Positions 1-5,962 of a stretch of 8,272 bases of DNA are shown here, piece by piece. Under the pieces are notes generated by a model, which worked only from the letters and a program-made list of their open reading frames with translations, did no database searches and was not told the origin of the DNA. Every line of letters begins with the position of its first letter. The stretch's first letter is position 1. The position numbers were made by a program, and so were the translations under genes. Source of the stretch: CBIHLX01 sp966210935 (GTDB taxonomy: Bacteria > Patescibacteriota > Saccharimonadia > Saccharimonadales > Saccharimonadaceae); NCBI GenBank assembly GCA_966210935.1, contig CBIHLX010000036.1:1-8272 (forward strand). Reading direction: 5' to 3'.

Positions 1-327
1 CTAAAGCCTGGCGAAAGCGTTAAGAAGGTCGTCCTTGTGCGCGTCAAAGCCACTCTGCCGACTACGGCACTCAATATGGCGAACATGATGTCGTATGACT
101 GCAAGATGGCTAATACGTTCGGTAACACGCTCAGCGTTCCCGTCCAGTGCCCGCCAGAAAAAGTAGCCGAGACGGTTGTAGCTGAGCTACCGCATACTGG
201 CGCTACTGAAAATATGATTTTTGCCGGCACAGTCCTAGCAATTGTCACTTACTTCTACGCCCGCGCACGACAAACAAAAAATGAGATCCGCCTAATTCGT
301 CGTGATCTCCACGCAGGCACAATTTAA
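1..327 (+). CDS. LPxTG-type cell-surface protein, C-terminal fragment (5' end outside window)
   Basis: The frame is open from base 1, so the 108 visible residues are the C-terminus of a longer protein; the GTG at 37 is an internal Val codon, not a start. Seen: a beta-like segment beginning LKPGESVKKV, two cysteines (visible residues 34 and 50) that could form a disulfide, then LPHTG at visible residues 63-67 (bases 187-201), a hydrophobic helix (about 71-86) and a basic tail (YARARQTKNEIRLIRR). Known: LPxTG followed by a membrane helix and positive residues is the class A sortase sorting signal, which anchors proteins to peptidoglycan or pilin partners in monoderm cells. Odd: the post-helix tail of more than 20 residues is longer than the usual few basic residues. 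The next gene starts 18 nt after the stop, so the two are probably co-transcribed. The function of the extracellular part cannot be judged. It could also be a single-TM anchored protein with a chance LPHTG. Confidence 0.8.
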   Translation, partial: LKPGESVKKVVLVRVKATLPTTALNMANMMSYDCKMANTFGNTLSVPVQCPPEKVAETVVAELPHTGATENMIFAGTVLAIVTYFYARARQTKNEIRLIRRDLHAGTI

Positions 328-335
328 TACCATAC

Positions 336-343
336 GAGGTGGG
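336..343 (+). promoter_or_regulatory. Shine-Dalgarno GAGGTGGG for the 346 gene
   Basis: A purine-rich GAGGTGGG ends 2 nt before ATG 346, and its GAGG core ends 6 nt before it. It fixes the start of the 191-aa gene and fits an internal operon gene translated by SD pairing. Confidence 0.7.
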
Positions 344-345
344 AT

Positions 346-921
346 ATGAAACATAACGAGCAACTCTCTACTAGTCACGAACAAATTGCCAATCCAGCTG
401 AGCTTGAAGCGAAAGCCCACGAGCAACACGAAGCAATTCGTGACCAGCTTGAACGCAAGGCTGAACAGGCCCCGGAAAGACAGCTTGAAACCGCACGAAA
501 CGAGGCACTCGAGAAGGCTGTTTCGAAAGAAAAAGAGGTACACGCCGACACACACAAAGAGCGCTCCCCCGCTGAGCGGCGACGAGGTGTTATTACGCGC
601 AAAGAACGTGACGCCAGTTACACGGCAACCATGAAAGAAGTTCAGACACACATGTCATCGACTGAGCGTGCCTTTAGTAAGTTTATCCACCACAAAGCGG
701 TTGAAGACGTCAGTGAAGCCCTCGGAGCAACTGTTGCTCGCCCTAATGCCATTCTTGCTGGCGCTATTATGGCCTTTGTTATTAGTCTTAGCGCTCTCCT
801 TATCGCCAAGCACTACGGCTATCGCCTGTCTGGATTTGAAGCAATTGGCGCCTTTGTTGCCGGCTGGCTACTCGGCATTTTGTATGACTTCTTTAAAGTC
901 ATGATTACTGGTAAAAAATAG
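346..921 (+). CDS. Conserved-type coiled-coil membrane protein, two C-terminal TM helices, function unknown
   Basis: 191 aa, not recognised as a named family. Seen: residues 1-100 are highly charged and rich in Glu, Lys, Arg, Gln and Ala (for example AIRDQLERKAEQAPERQLET), predicting long soluble helices or coiled coil. A second amphipathic stretch (about 95-130) follows, then two hydrophobic helices near 135-154 and 163-187, with a short GYRLSGFE loop and a basic C-terminus (TGKK). There is no signal peptide at the N-terminus. Topology would place the long N-terminal domain and the C-terminal tail on the same side, probably the cytoplasm. The start is supported by the SD at 336-343. It lies 18 nt downstream of the LPxTG gene, so it is probably the distal gene of that operon, and it ends just before a shared terminator facing the ATPase gene. 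A scaffold or accessory role for an envelope machine is possible but unproven. Confidence 0.85.
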   Translation: MKHNEQLSTSHEQIANPAELEAKAHEQHEAIRDQLERKAEQAPERQLETARNEALEKAVSKEKEVHADTHKERSPAERRRGVITRKERDASYTATMKEVQTHMSSTERAFSKFIHHKAVEDVSEALGATVARPNAILAGAIMAFVISLSALLIAKHYGYRLSGFEAIGAFVAGWLLGILYDFFKVMITGKK

Positions 922-939
922 CCCTCACCCAGCACAGCT

Positions 940-970
940 AATACGCTAGTCCAACTTGGACTAGCGTATT
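940..970. terminator. Intrinsic terminator between convergent genes
   Basis: A perfect inverted repeat, AATACGCTAGTCCAA / TTGGACTAGCGTATT (15-nt arms, 1-nt centre; a real hairpin would open a few loop pairs). On the plus strand it is followed by TTTTAATT (969-), giving a terminator for the 1-921 operon. The TAG stop of the minus-strand ATPase gene (963-961) lies inside the right arm, so the hairpin forms part of that coding sequence. The minus-direction U-tract is poor, so termination of the ATPase transcript here would be weaker. Confidence 0.8.
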
Positions 971-3807
971 TTAATTGAAACAGTAGTGTCTTCGTGATTC
1001 GCGTCGTCGCCGCGTAGCTTCAACTTATCAGCCGGAGACGGCACTTCCCCACTCGGGGAGAGTGGAGTAATTGGAGGTAGCTGCGGAGTCGAAGGGGCCG
1101 TAGGCGGCACAATAGTATCTATGCTGGTGCCAAAAGCGGGTGGTACCGCCTTCTCCTGAGTTACTACAGGTGGTGCCTGCTGTGGTAATGGAGGGACAGC
1201 CGACGGTCCACTTACTGGCGGTCGGCTACCTCCGCCCATTTGCTGCCGCTTAGCGAGCCACTCGTCAAGAAACGAAGAGCTTGACCCGGTAGCCACGCTC
1301 GGGCCACTCACGCGCTGCTGCTGGGCTTTTTTAAGCGCCTCAAGCTTAGCGCGCTTCTCGGCCGCCGCAGCCCCTAGGCGATCAAAGATATCCTTTTCGA
1401 CCACTGCGCGAGGCTTGCCGTACTTCGCTGCAGATAGGCGCTTCAATGCACTATTTAGCTCAGGGTTTGCCTGCCCGAGTGGAGGTACAAATGACATGCT
1501 GAAGGGGGCGGAGGGCACATTATTAATCATGACACTTGTGACAGACTGGTAATTTGGCATCTTTGTTAGATCTTCAGCATCGAAGGTTGGTGCAAACTTC
1601 TTCACCAAAATCTCGGCGTCAGTAATGCCAATGCGCCCACTAATGACCGTACCGACGTTACCAATAATCGCTTCGCGAATTTTATCCGTCAACTGTGTCA
1701 TAAACTGGTTGCCGAGAATCAAGTTAAGTCGATACTTACGCGCCTCAGATAGGATCGATTCAAAGCTTTCAGTCGCAAAGTTTTGGAACTCGTCCACATA
1801 GAGCGAAAAGTCCTGACGCTGATCTTCGGGCGTATCGGCACGTCCCATCGCTGCTGCCTGGAACTTCATCACGAAGATAATACCAAGGAGCTTTGAATTC
1901 AGCTCGCCCATCTTGCCTTTGCTGAGGTTCACGAGGAGAATTTTTTTATTGTCCATAATGTCACGAAGGCTAAAACCGCTCTTTGTCTGACCGATAATAT
2001 TGCGCATCGCATCATTGCTGATAAATGGACCGAATTTACTGACCACCCAACTAATCACTTCGCCAGCCTCATTGGAACGCTGCGAATTTGGAAACTCCTT
2101 TGTCCAGAAGTCGAGTACAGTCTGGTCAGTCACGTACTTCAGTTTGCTCTTCATAAACTCTTCATCAATCAGCAACTTTGGAATATCGATAAACGTACCA
2201 CCATTTGGATCCGACATCAGCAGGAGTGCGCAGTTACGGAAAATATGCTCCAAGCGAGGACCGACAATACCCGTATGCCCCGGGTCGTATAGACCATATA
2301 GCATGTTGATTGCTTCCTGAACCAAGAAGTCTTTCTGGTCAGGGTGGTCATACTCAAACATATTAAGACCAATTGGGTTGGTCATATCTCCTGGATTGAA
2401 GTAAATGACGTCCTCGACCCGCTCCTTCGGCACCTTACCCAAGAGTGCTTCAACTGAGTCGCCGTGCGGATCAACAAAAGCAAAGCCACGGCCATCCATC
2501 ATATCCTGAAACGCCAGGTTTTCGAGCATGACCGACTTACCCGTACCCGTTTGACCAATGATGTAAGTATGACGACGGCGGTCATTAGTACTGAGACGAA
2601 TTGGCTTCTTCACACCACGGAACTCATTGTAGCCAAGCAAAAAGCCCTCATCCATCAACTGCGTCGGACCATCAACTTGCTTCGAAAGCTGACGCTGCAC
2701 CTGTGAGGTTGGGATATTCTTTTGGTCTGGCAAATGGAACAATGTTGCTAATTCGACACTATTTAAGATCGTTTGCGTCAAGCTTTGTGGAAAGAATCGG
2801 AAAATATACGCCGTCACCAACTCTTCGATATTCTTACTAATCGCAAACTTGAATCCATTAAAGCTAGGTGAATCAAACAACGAAAAGGCGGCGACAATGT
2901 TCTTTAATAATGCCTGCGAGTGAGCGGCCGTGTTAGATGATACAACAACTCGAATTAACACTTCGTATCCAGGGTGACGCGTCTTCCCCTCTATAGCTTC
3001 AATTGTCGCCTGCTCTACTGAGTTAAGCTTTTTATCTTCTGGCTTTGCATCGCCAACTTCTGGTGGTCGCCACAAGGCCTCCATGAGCTCCTTAGGAGCA
3101 ACCAGCCCTCCAAAGCCTGCCTTTTTCGTGCCCTTGTCTTTACTGATCTTTTCAGCCGCCGCAACAGAACCTTTTGTCCAGCCTTCGCGTGCAGGCCGTA
3201 GCAGCATCTGTATCGCCACGCCATCCTCGCGTGAAGCGGCAGACAGGGCATTAAGCAGCGCGCGTGCCGCATCGCGCTTCGACTCTTGATAGGTTGCGAT
3301 TGGATAGACATAGCTCTTCTTGAGGGTGAATTCACCGCCAATCGTGCCGCTCATCTTACCAGTTTGGCTAAAAATATTATGCTCCGCCACCTCTTCAAGA
3401 CGCGCCGATGGATACGCAGCGGCAATCGCCTGACGAACGACGTCCTCAAGCACTGTCGGTACGACAGTGTAATAGTAGACAAGCCCGCCGTGTGCAACCA
3501 TCTCAAACGAAATATGACGCTGACCATAGACTCGGCTCTTAAAGCCGCGCGTCGCCGTGCTGGCGATTATGTTATACATCACCTGTGCTTGGGATAATAC
3601 CTCTTCGGTTATGTCCCGTTCATCACGACTACCGGCGTCGCGGTCGTCACTGCTTGGCGGTAAGTGAATAAGAAGAGGGACCATTTTGAGGCCACGTTCG
3701 TAATTCTTCGCCTCTCGCAGCGTCTTGCGGTACTGAGAGAATACAAAAAAGCCCACCCCGAGGGCCAAAAACGCCAAGATGAAAACACTGATGAACACTC
3801 CTACCAT
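961..3807 (-). CDS. VirD4/TraG/TraD-like membrane-anchored ATPase (type IV secretion coupling-protein family)
   Basis: 948 aa. Seen: an N-terminal TM helix (about 4-24); a 390-residue alpha/beta region I do not recognise; then a RecA/FtsK-like motor. The motor has Walker A GQTGTGKS at 418-425 (bases 2556-2533), DPHGD at 446-450, Walker B SLYVDEFQNF at 668-677, and a sensor-like LILGNQF at 697-703. The C-terminal tail from about 810 is Lys/Ala/Gln-rich then very Pro-rich (PPLPQQAPP, LPPITPLSP), probably disordered. Known: VirD4/TraG/HerA-type ATPases form hexameric rings that pump DNA or protein substrates at the membrane; the Walker B DEFQN region matches the TraD/TraG 'TraM recognition' fold. 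Length exceeds typical VirD4 because of the N-terminal domain and tail. The start ATG 3807 lies 15 nt after the stop of the 138-aa gene, indicating an operon; the SD is weak (GGTAGAG). No other T4SS gene is visible, so the substrate is unknown. VirB4-like or HerA-like roles are alternatives. Confidence 0.9.
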   Translation of the reverse strand: MVGVFISVFILAFLALGVGFFVFSQYRKTLREAKNYERGLKMVPLLIHLPPSSDDRDAGSRDERDITEEVLSQAQVMYNIIASTATRGFKSRVYGQRHISFEMVAHGGLVYYYTVVPTVLEDVVRQAIAAAYPSARLEEVAEHNIFSQTGKMSGTIGGEFTLKKSYVYPIATYQESKRDAARALLNALSAASREDGVAIQMLLRPAREGWTKGSVAAAEKISKDKGTKKAGFGGLVAPKELMEALWRPPEVGDAKPEDKKLNSVEQATIEAIEGKTRHPGYEVLIRVVVSSNTAAHSQALLKNIVAAFSLFDSPSFNGFKFAISKNIEELVTAYIFRFFPQSLTQTILNSVELATLFHLPDQKNIPTSQVQRQLSKQVDGPTQLMDEGFLLGYNEFRGVKKPIRLSTNDRRRHTYIIGQTGTGKSVMLENLAFQDMMDGRGFAFVDPHGDSVEALLGKVPKERVEDVIYFNPGDMTNPIGLNMFEYDHPDQKDFLVQEAINMLYGLYDPGHTGIVGPRLEHIFRNCALLLMSDPNGGTFIDIPKLLIDEEFMKSKLKYVTDQTVLDFWTKEFPNSQRSNEAGEVISWVVSKFGPFISNDAMRNIIGQTKSGFSLRDIMDNKKILLVNLSKGKMGELNSKLLGIIFVMKFQAAAMGRADTPEDQRQDFSLYVDEFQNFATESFESILSEARKYRLNLILGNQFMTQLTDKIREAIIGNVGTVISGRIGITDAEILVKKFAPTFDAEDLTKMPNYQSVTSVMINNVPSAPFSMSFVPPLGQANPELNSALKRLSAAKYGKPRAVVEKDIFDRLGAAAAEKRAKLEALKKAQQQRVSGPSVATGSSSSFLDEWLAKRQQMGGGSRPPVSGPSAVPPLPQQAPPVVTQEKAVPPAFGTSIDTIVPPTAPSTPQLPPITPLSPSGEVPSPADKLKLRGDDANHEDTTVSIKIR

Positions 3808-3822
3808 ATACTCTACCGTCCG

Positions 3823-4239
3823 CTATTGCGGAGCGCCCAGTTCCCTACCATAGCGTTTACGTAGATAGTCTGCCTGCAGCTTCGCCACCTCTTGCTCGCG
3901 ACGATAAGGATCATCCTTAGTCTGATCGATAATACGCTTTGCGCGGTCAACCCATTCTTTTTCAATTAAATCCTCGTCACCAGCGACAATCGGCGTGTCA
4001 CCCGTTACCGGGATAGCAGTATCATCAACAACAGGCATCGGTAGCGGTGGCGGCAATACTGGCGCGACAGACTGCTGCGCGATAGCGTTATCGCTTCTCT
4101 GCTCAATGCGCTCCCCGCCTTTCTCTACTGCCTGACCAAATTCAGGGCTTACTAGCTGGGGAGCAGCTTCAACCTTTGTCTCATACGACACCACCGGTTT
4201 TTCTGATTCAAAATGAGGTGTAGGAGATTTTGGTTCCAT
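3823..4239 (-). CDS. Small Pro-rich protein with helical C-terminal domain, partner of the ATPase operon
   Basis: 138 aa, no recognised name. Seen: residues 1-60 polar and low complexity; a proline cluster (VLPPPLPMPVV, 61-71); an acidic hinge (GDEDLIEKE, 87-95); then a charged helical segment (about 92-134, including KEWVDRAKRIIDQ and VAKLQADYLRKRYGREL). There is no signal peptide or TM helix, so it is probably cytoplasmic. The C-terminal helix looks like the conserved functional part. It is the first gene of the unit and is followed after 15 nt by the VirD4/TraG-like ATPase, which also carries a Pro-rich tail, so the two proteins probably work together. Regulation: an extended -10 (TGCTATACT) ends 7 nt before the ATG, and there is no SD, suggesting a leaderless mRNA. 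Function unknown; adaptor or regulator of the ATPase is an inference. Confidence 0.82.
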   Translation of the reverse strand: MEPKSPTPHFESEKPVVSYETKVEAAPQLVSPEFGQAVEKGGERIEQRSDNAIAQQSVAPVLPPPLPMPVVDDTAIPVTGDTPIVAGDEDLIEKEWVDRAKRIIDQTKDDPYRREQEVAKLQADYLRKRYGRELGAPQ

Positions 4240-4246
4240 ATCCGTT

Positions 4247-4255
4247 AGTATAGCA
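4247..4255 (-). promoter_or_regulatory. Extended -10 promoter TGCTATACT, probably leaderless start of the 138-aa gene
   Basis: On the minus strand TGC-TATACT is followed by AACGGAT and ATG 4239. The usual 6-8 nt from -10 to +1 would put the transcript start at or next to the A of the ATG. GTTGTGT lies just upstream and recurs at the tmRNA promoter. Confidence 0.6.
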
Positions 4256-4283
4256 TAAACACAACCGAGAATAATACGACGAT

Positions 4284-4670
4284 TTAGCGGCTTCTTTTAG
4301 CGATATACACACAGCCCAAAACGGCAAACAGCAGGACCAAAATCGTCTCATACACCCCAACAGCGCCAACCGACTGCATACCCAGTAGCATCACTGGAGC
4401 TAATGCCACTACCGAGCCATAGTAGTAAGCTTGCTGCAACGTCAAAGAACGCAAAGGACGACGAACCGTCAAGGAGCCTGCCAGGCGCTCCGCCACACGA
4501 CTGGTGCCAAAAATAAAAAACGTCAACGTACTAAGCGACGCGACGTATAACATAATAAATACAAAAAGTAGACCCAGTGGGCCAATCGTTGCCGGTGTCG
4601 TAATCTGTAGAACGATAGTCAACAACACTACCGCGATAAGACCACTTGCTGCAATAAATTTCCCTACCAT
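4284..4670 (-). CDS. Four-helix integral membrane protein, function unknown
   Basis: 128 aa, strongly hydrophobic. Seen: TM helices near 4-24, 31-54, 82-100 and 104-124. A basic loop (SRVAERLAGSLTVRRPLRS, 57-75) separates pairs 1-2 and 3-4, and the C-terminus KRSR is basic. By the positive-inside rule the N-terminus, central loop and C-terminus are cytoplasmic. There are no catalytic motifs and no cleavable signal with export site. It precedes the 138-aa and ATPase genes on the same strand, 44 nt away, but the second gene has its own promoter, so coupling may be partial. Regulation: extended -10 TGATATAGT lies 6 nt before the ATG; the intervening GGGG could also act as a weak SD if transcription starts further upstream. 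It could be a membrane component of the same translocation machine; this rests only on position. Confidence 0.8.
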   Translation of the reverse strand: MVGKFIAASGLIAVVLLTIVLQITTPATIGPLGLLFVFIMLYVASLSTLTFFIFGTSRVAERLAGSLTVRRPLRSLTLQQAYYYGSVVALAPVMLLGMQSVGAVGVYETILVLLFAVLGCVYIAKRSR

Positions 4671-4676
4671 ATCCCC

Positions 4677-4685
4677 ACTATATCA
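4677..4685 (-). promoter_or_regulatory. Extended -10 promoter TGATATAGT upstream of the 128-aa gene
   Basis: The minus strand reads TGA-TATAGT, GGGGAT, ATG (4670). The -10 ends 6 nt before the ATG, implying transcription starting at or within a base or two of the start codon. No convincing -35 is visible 17 nt upstream, which is acceptable for a TGn-extended -10. Confidence 0.55.
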
Positions 4686-5240
4686 AAGAGTTAAATGTGC
4701 CTGAGTGGCGAGTTATGGTGTGTCGAAACAACTGTCCACCGCGAAAAATAACTATTGGGTGCGTGTCGTCACAAACTGCCACTCAAGGCGACTGACCGCT
4801 CCAGGAAGACCTGGGGCATATCGTTTTTATATAAGCATTCCTCGGTTCATAAGATATGATACCGGTACTCTCTTATATGCGCTCAACGTACAAACGTATG
4901 TTTGGCGGAGCATCGATAGCGCCAACATCAGCTATCGAGAAATAAGGTGCGTGGCCTACATGTGTAAACCATAGTTCGAAGCGTTGGTGTCGCTATCGAG
5001 TTGCCGTCAAAGGTTCGGGCGCTCGATGATTGAATTGTTAACTTGTTTGGCTCTTTTTTGTGTTTGTAAAAGCTTACCCTTAATGTAACACAAGCATCTT
5101 GAATGGTCAATACGCTGGGGTGTAAATATTGTTGTATTTTATTTATAATATAGCCACAACACGTTACTTTAAGGTGTTAATAATCTATAGTTGATTTATA
5201 TACAACACATATATTTAACAACAATATACGTAAATAATCC
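4686..5240. other. Gene-free stretch with hairpins and an AT-rich valley
   Basis: I see no protein gene here; frames that stay open lack ribosome sites and protein-like composition. G and C are balanced in 4741-4920. Several inverted repeats occur: CTCCAGG-AAGA-CCTGGGG (4799-4816), AACGTAC-AAAC-GTATGTT (4885-4902), and a long-range pair 4914-4926 / 4983-4998. From about 5121 to 5240 GC falls steeply (13 G/C of 60 in 5161-5220). A TATAAT at 5144-5149 on the plus strand has no good -35 and no obvious product downstream. No RNase P RNA or SRP RNA signature was found on either strand. Confidence 0.6.
4914..4998. repeat. Long-range imperfect inverted repeat
   Basis: CGATAGCGCCAAC (4914-4926) is matched by GTTGGTGTCGCTATCG (4983-4998), which is its reverse complement with a 3-nt insertion. 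The 13-bp stem would enclose about 56 nt, inside which GCTATCGAG is repeated directly (4930-4938 and 4992-5000). It may be a structured RNA, a protein-binding site or chance. Confidence 0.45.
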
Positions 5241-5700
5241 CTATGAACCGTTTTATTATCATCAGTACAGACCCTCGTAATCCACAAAAGTGCCCATACA
5301 ATCACCACACAAGTTAATCCTTAAACACCCCAGCTTAAGTCGCTCACGCCACATCAATCAAAACTCACCAGTTATGCGGCTTAGTTCCACAAGCCCAATA
5401 AAACCACCCTGGTAAACTCCATCCACTCCTAGATATCAACGTAGACGACACCCCTAGCAAAACCAAACTCACCCTACGCCCCGCGCACAACACGCTCTCA
5501 GCCTCCGAATTCTGTCTAAAGTATACGAGATATAAAAATCTCTCATCACACCCCTTCATCTCGCACCTACTACGCTTAGTTTTCGCATATACAACTCCAC
5601 CTATCCAAAACTTACCTACGGCAGTGTCTGATCAACATATACATACACCTATCGCTCTCGCTAAATATATGGTCCTCTTGCTGGTCCTAACGCTACATAT
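5241..5700. other. Gene-free block with extreme C-over-G strand asymmetry
   Basis: By hand count, 5281-5700 on the plus strand holds about 142 C and 47 G in 420 bases, while 4741-4920 is balanced. No frame looks protein-like. A weak hairpin GAGAT-ATAAAA-ATCTC lies at 5527-5542. The block ends beside the DnaA-box 9-mer and the small-RNA promoter. What it does is unknown: a G-poor unstructured transcript, a replication-linked strand bias or a decayed gene are all possible. Confidence 0.6.
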
Positions 5701-5703
5701 AGG

Positions 5704-5712
5704 TTATCCACA
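5704..5712 (+). promoter_or_regulatory. DnaA-box-like 9-mer TTATCCACA
   Basis: A perfect match to the high-affinity DnaA box. A second copy with one mismatch, TAATCCACA, lies at 5278-5286, and an AT-rich valley at 5121-5240. The flanking protein genes diverge from this region. Weak evidence for an origin; it may be a DnaA titration or regulatory site, or chance. Confidence 0.35.
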
Positions 5713-5735
5713 TGGTGTATTTTTTAATAAAAGAT

Positions 5736-5747
5736 TTTTCTAGAAAA
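5736..5747. repeat. 12-bp perfect palindrome TTTTCTAGAAAA, possible operator
   Basis: The palindrome ends 3 nt before the -35 of the small-RNA promoter and is flanked by GAT/ATC, giving GATTTT...AAAATC. Position and symmetry fit a dimeric regulator site or an UP-like AT element. No regulator gene is present. Confidence 0.4.
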
Positions 5748-5750
5748 TCG

Positions 5751-5779
5751 TTGACACAAGCGCTTTGGCGTCATAATAT
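5751..5779 (+). promoter_or_regulatory. Sigma70-type promoter of candidate small RNA
   Basis: A perfect -35 TTGACA (5751-5756), a 17-nt spacer and -10 TAATAT (5774-5779, 4/6). The predicted transcript start is near 5785-5787. Confidence 0.7.
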
Positions 5780-5785
5780 AGGGGT

Positions 5786-5882
5786 AGCTTCTGAATAAAA
5801 AAATTATACAGAGGCCAAAAATAAACAAGAATTCAAAAAACTCCACACAAAACAACCACTACTCGCAGGTGGTTGTTTTTTT
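5786..5882 (+). ncRNA. Candidate small non-coding RNA of about 97 nt, unidentified
   Basis: Bounded by its own promoter and an intrinsic terminator, with no ATG and no SD inside, so a non-coding RNA is the simplest reading. Seen 5' to 3': a stem-loop GCTTCTG (5787-5793) pairing CAGAGGC (5809-5815), continued inside by an ATAA/TTAT pairing over an A-rich loop; an A-rich, U-poor linker (about 5816-5848) carrying CTCC at 5841-5844; then the terminator hairpin. The predicted transcript start falls on the first stem base, as in compact RNAs. CUCC in a single-stranded linker could pair with GGAG ribosome-binding sites, but this is inference. It does not match 6S, 4.5S/SRP or RNase P RNA in size or motifs. 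It converges with tmRNA, whose terminator is 38 nt further on. It could instead be a leader of a longer transcript if termination is partial. Confidence 0.62.
5849..5882 (+). terminator. Intrinsic terminator of the small RNA
   Basis: An 11-bp stem AAAACAACCAC (5849-5859) / GTGGTTGTTTT (5869-5879) with a 9-nt loop, running into seven T (5876-5882). Classic rho-independent form on the plus strand. Confidence 0.82.
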
Positions 5883-5919
5883 AGGCCTTTTACTCTACCA
5901 TCGAGCACATGAGGACCTT

Positions 5920-5962
5920 CCAACGAAAAAGCCCGAGCATATTGCTCGGGCTTTTTCGTTGG
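5920..5962. terminator. Strong bidirectional terminator downstream of tmRNA
   Basis: A perfect 20-bp inverted repeat with a 3-nt centre: an outer CCAACG/CGTTGG, an A5/T5 tract and a GC core GCCCGAGCA/TGCTCGGGC. Read on the minus strand it ends tmRNA transcription at the T-run (5930-5926); read on the plus strand it gives a second T-run (5952-5956). The outer CCA (minus strand, 5962-5960) is also the encoded CCA end of tmRNA, so maturation must cut inside the base of this hairpin. Confidence 0.9.

Noticed and set aside
37..327. GTG at 37 as the start of a 96-aa gene
   Set aside because: The frame is open to base 1 with protein-like sequence upstream, so this is an internal Val of a truncated CDS.
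292..651. 119-aa minus-strand ORF opposite the coiled-coil gene
   Set aside because: A shadow of the real plus-strand gene, which has an SD and better protein character.
4705..4974. 89-aa plus-strand ORF
   Set aside because: GTG start without SD, no recognisable motif, and it overlaps the hairpin cluster.
4928..5110. 60-aa minus-strand ORF
   Set aside because: No ribosome site and a composition unlike the real genes here.
5243..5317. 24-codon plus-strand ATG ORF beginning MNRFIIIS
   Set aside because: No SD and no conserved features; at this length chance is likely.
5365..5559. 64-aa minus-strand ORF in the C-rich block
   Set aside because: No SD, no promoter and no family resemblance; the open frame is explained by skewed composition.
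4686..5750. RNase P RNA, SRP RNA or 6S RNA
   Set aside because: Searched both strands by eye for the RNase P CR-I/CR-V cores and the SRP GGAAGGAAGCAGCC-like loop; none found.
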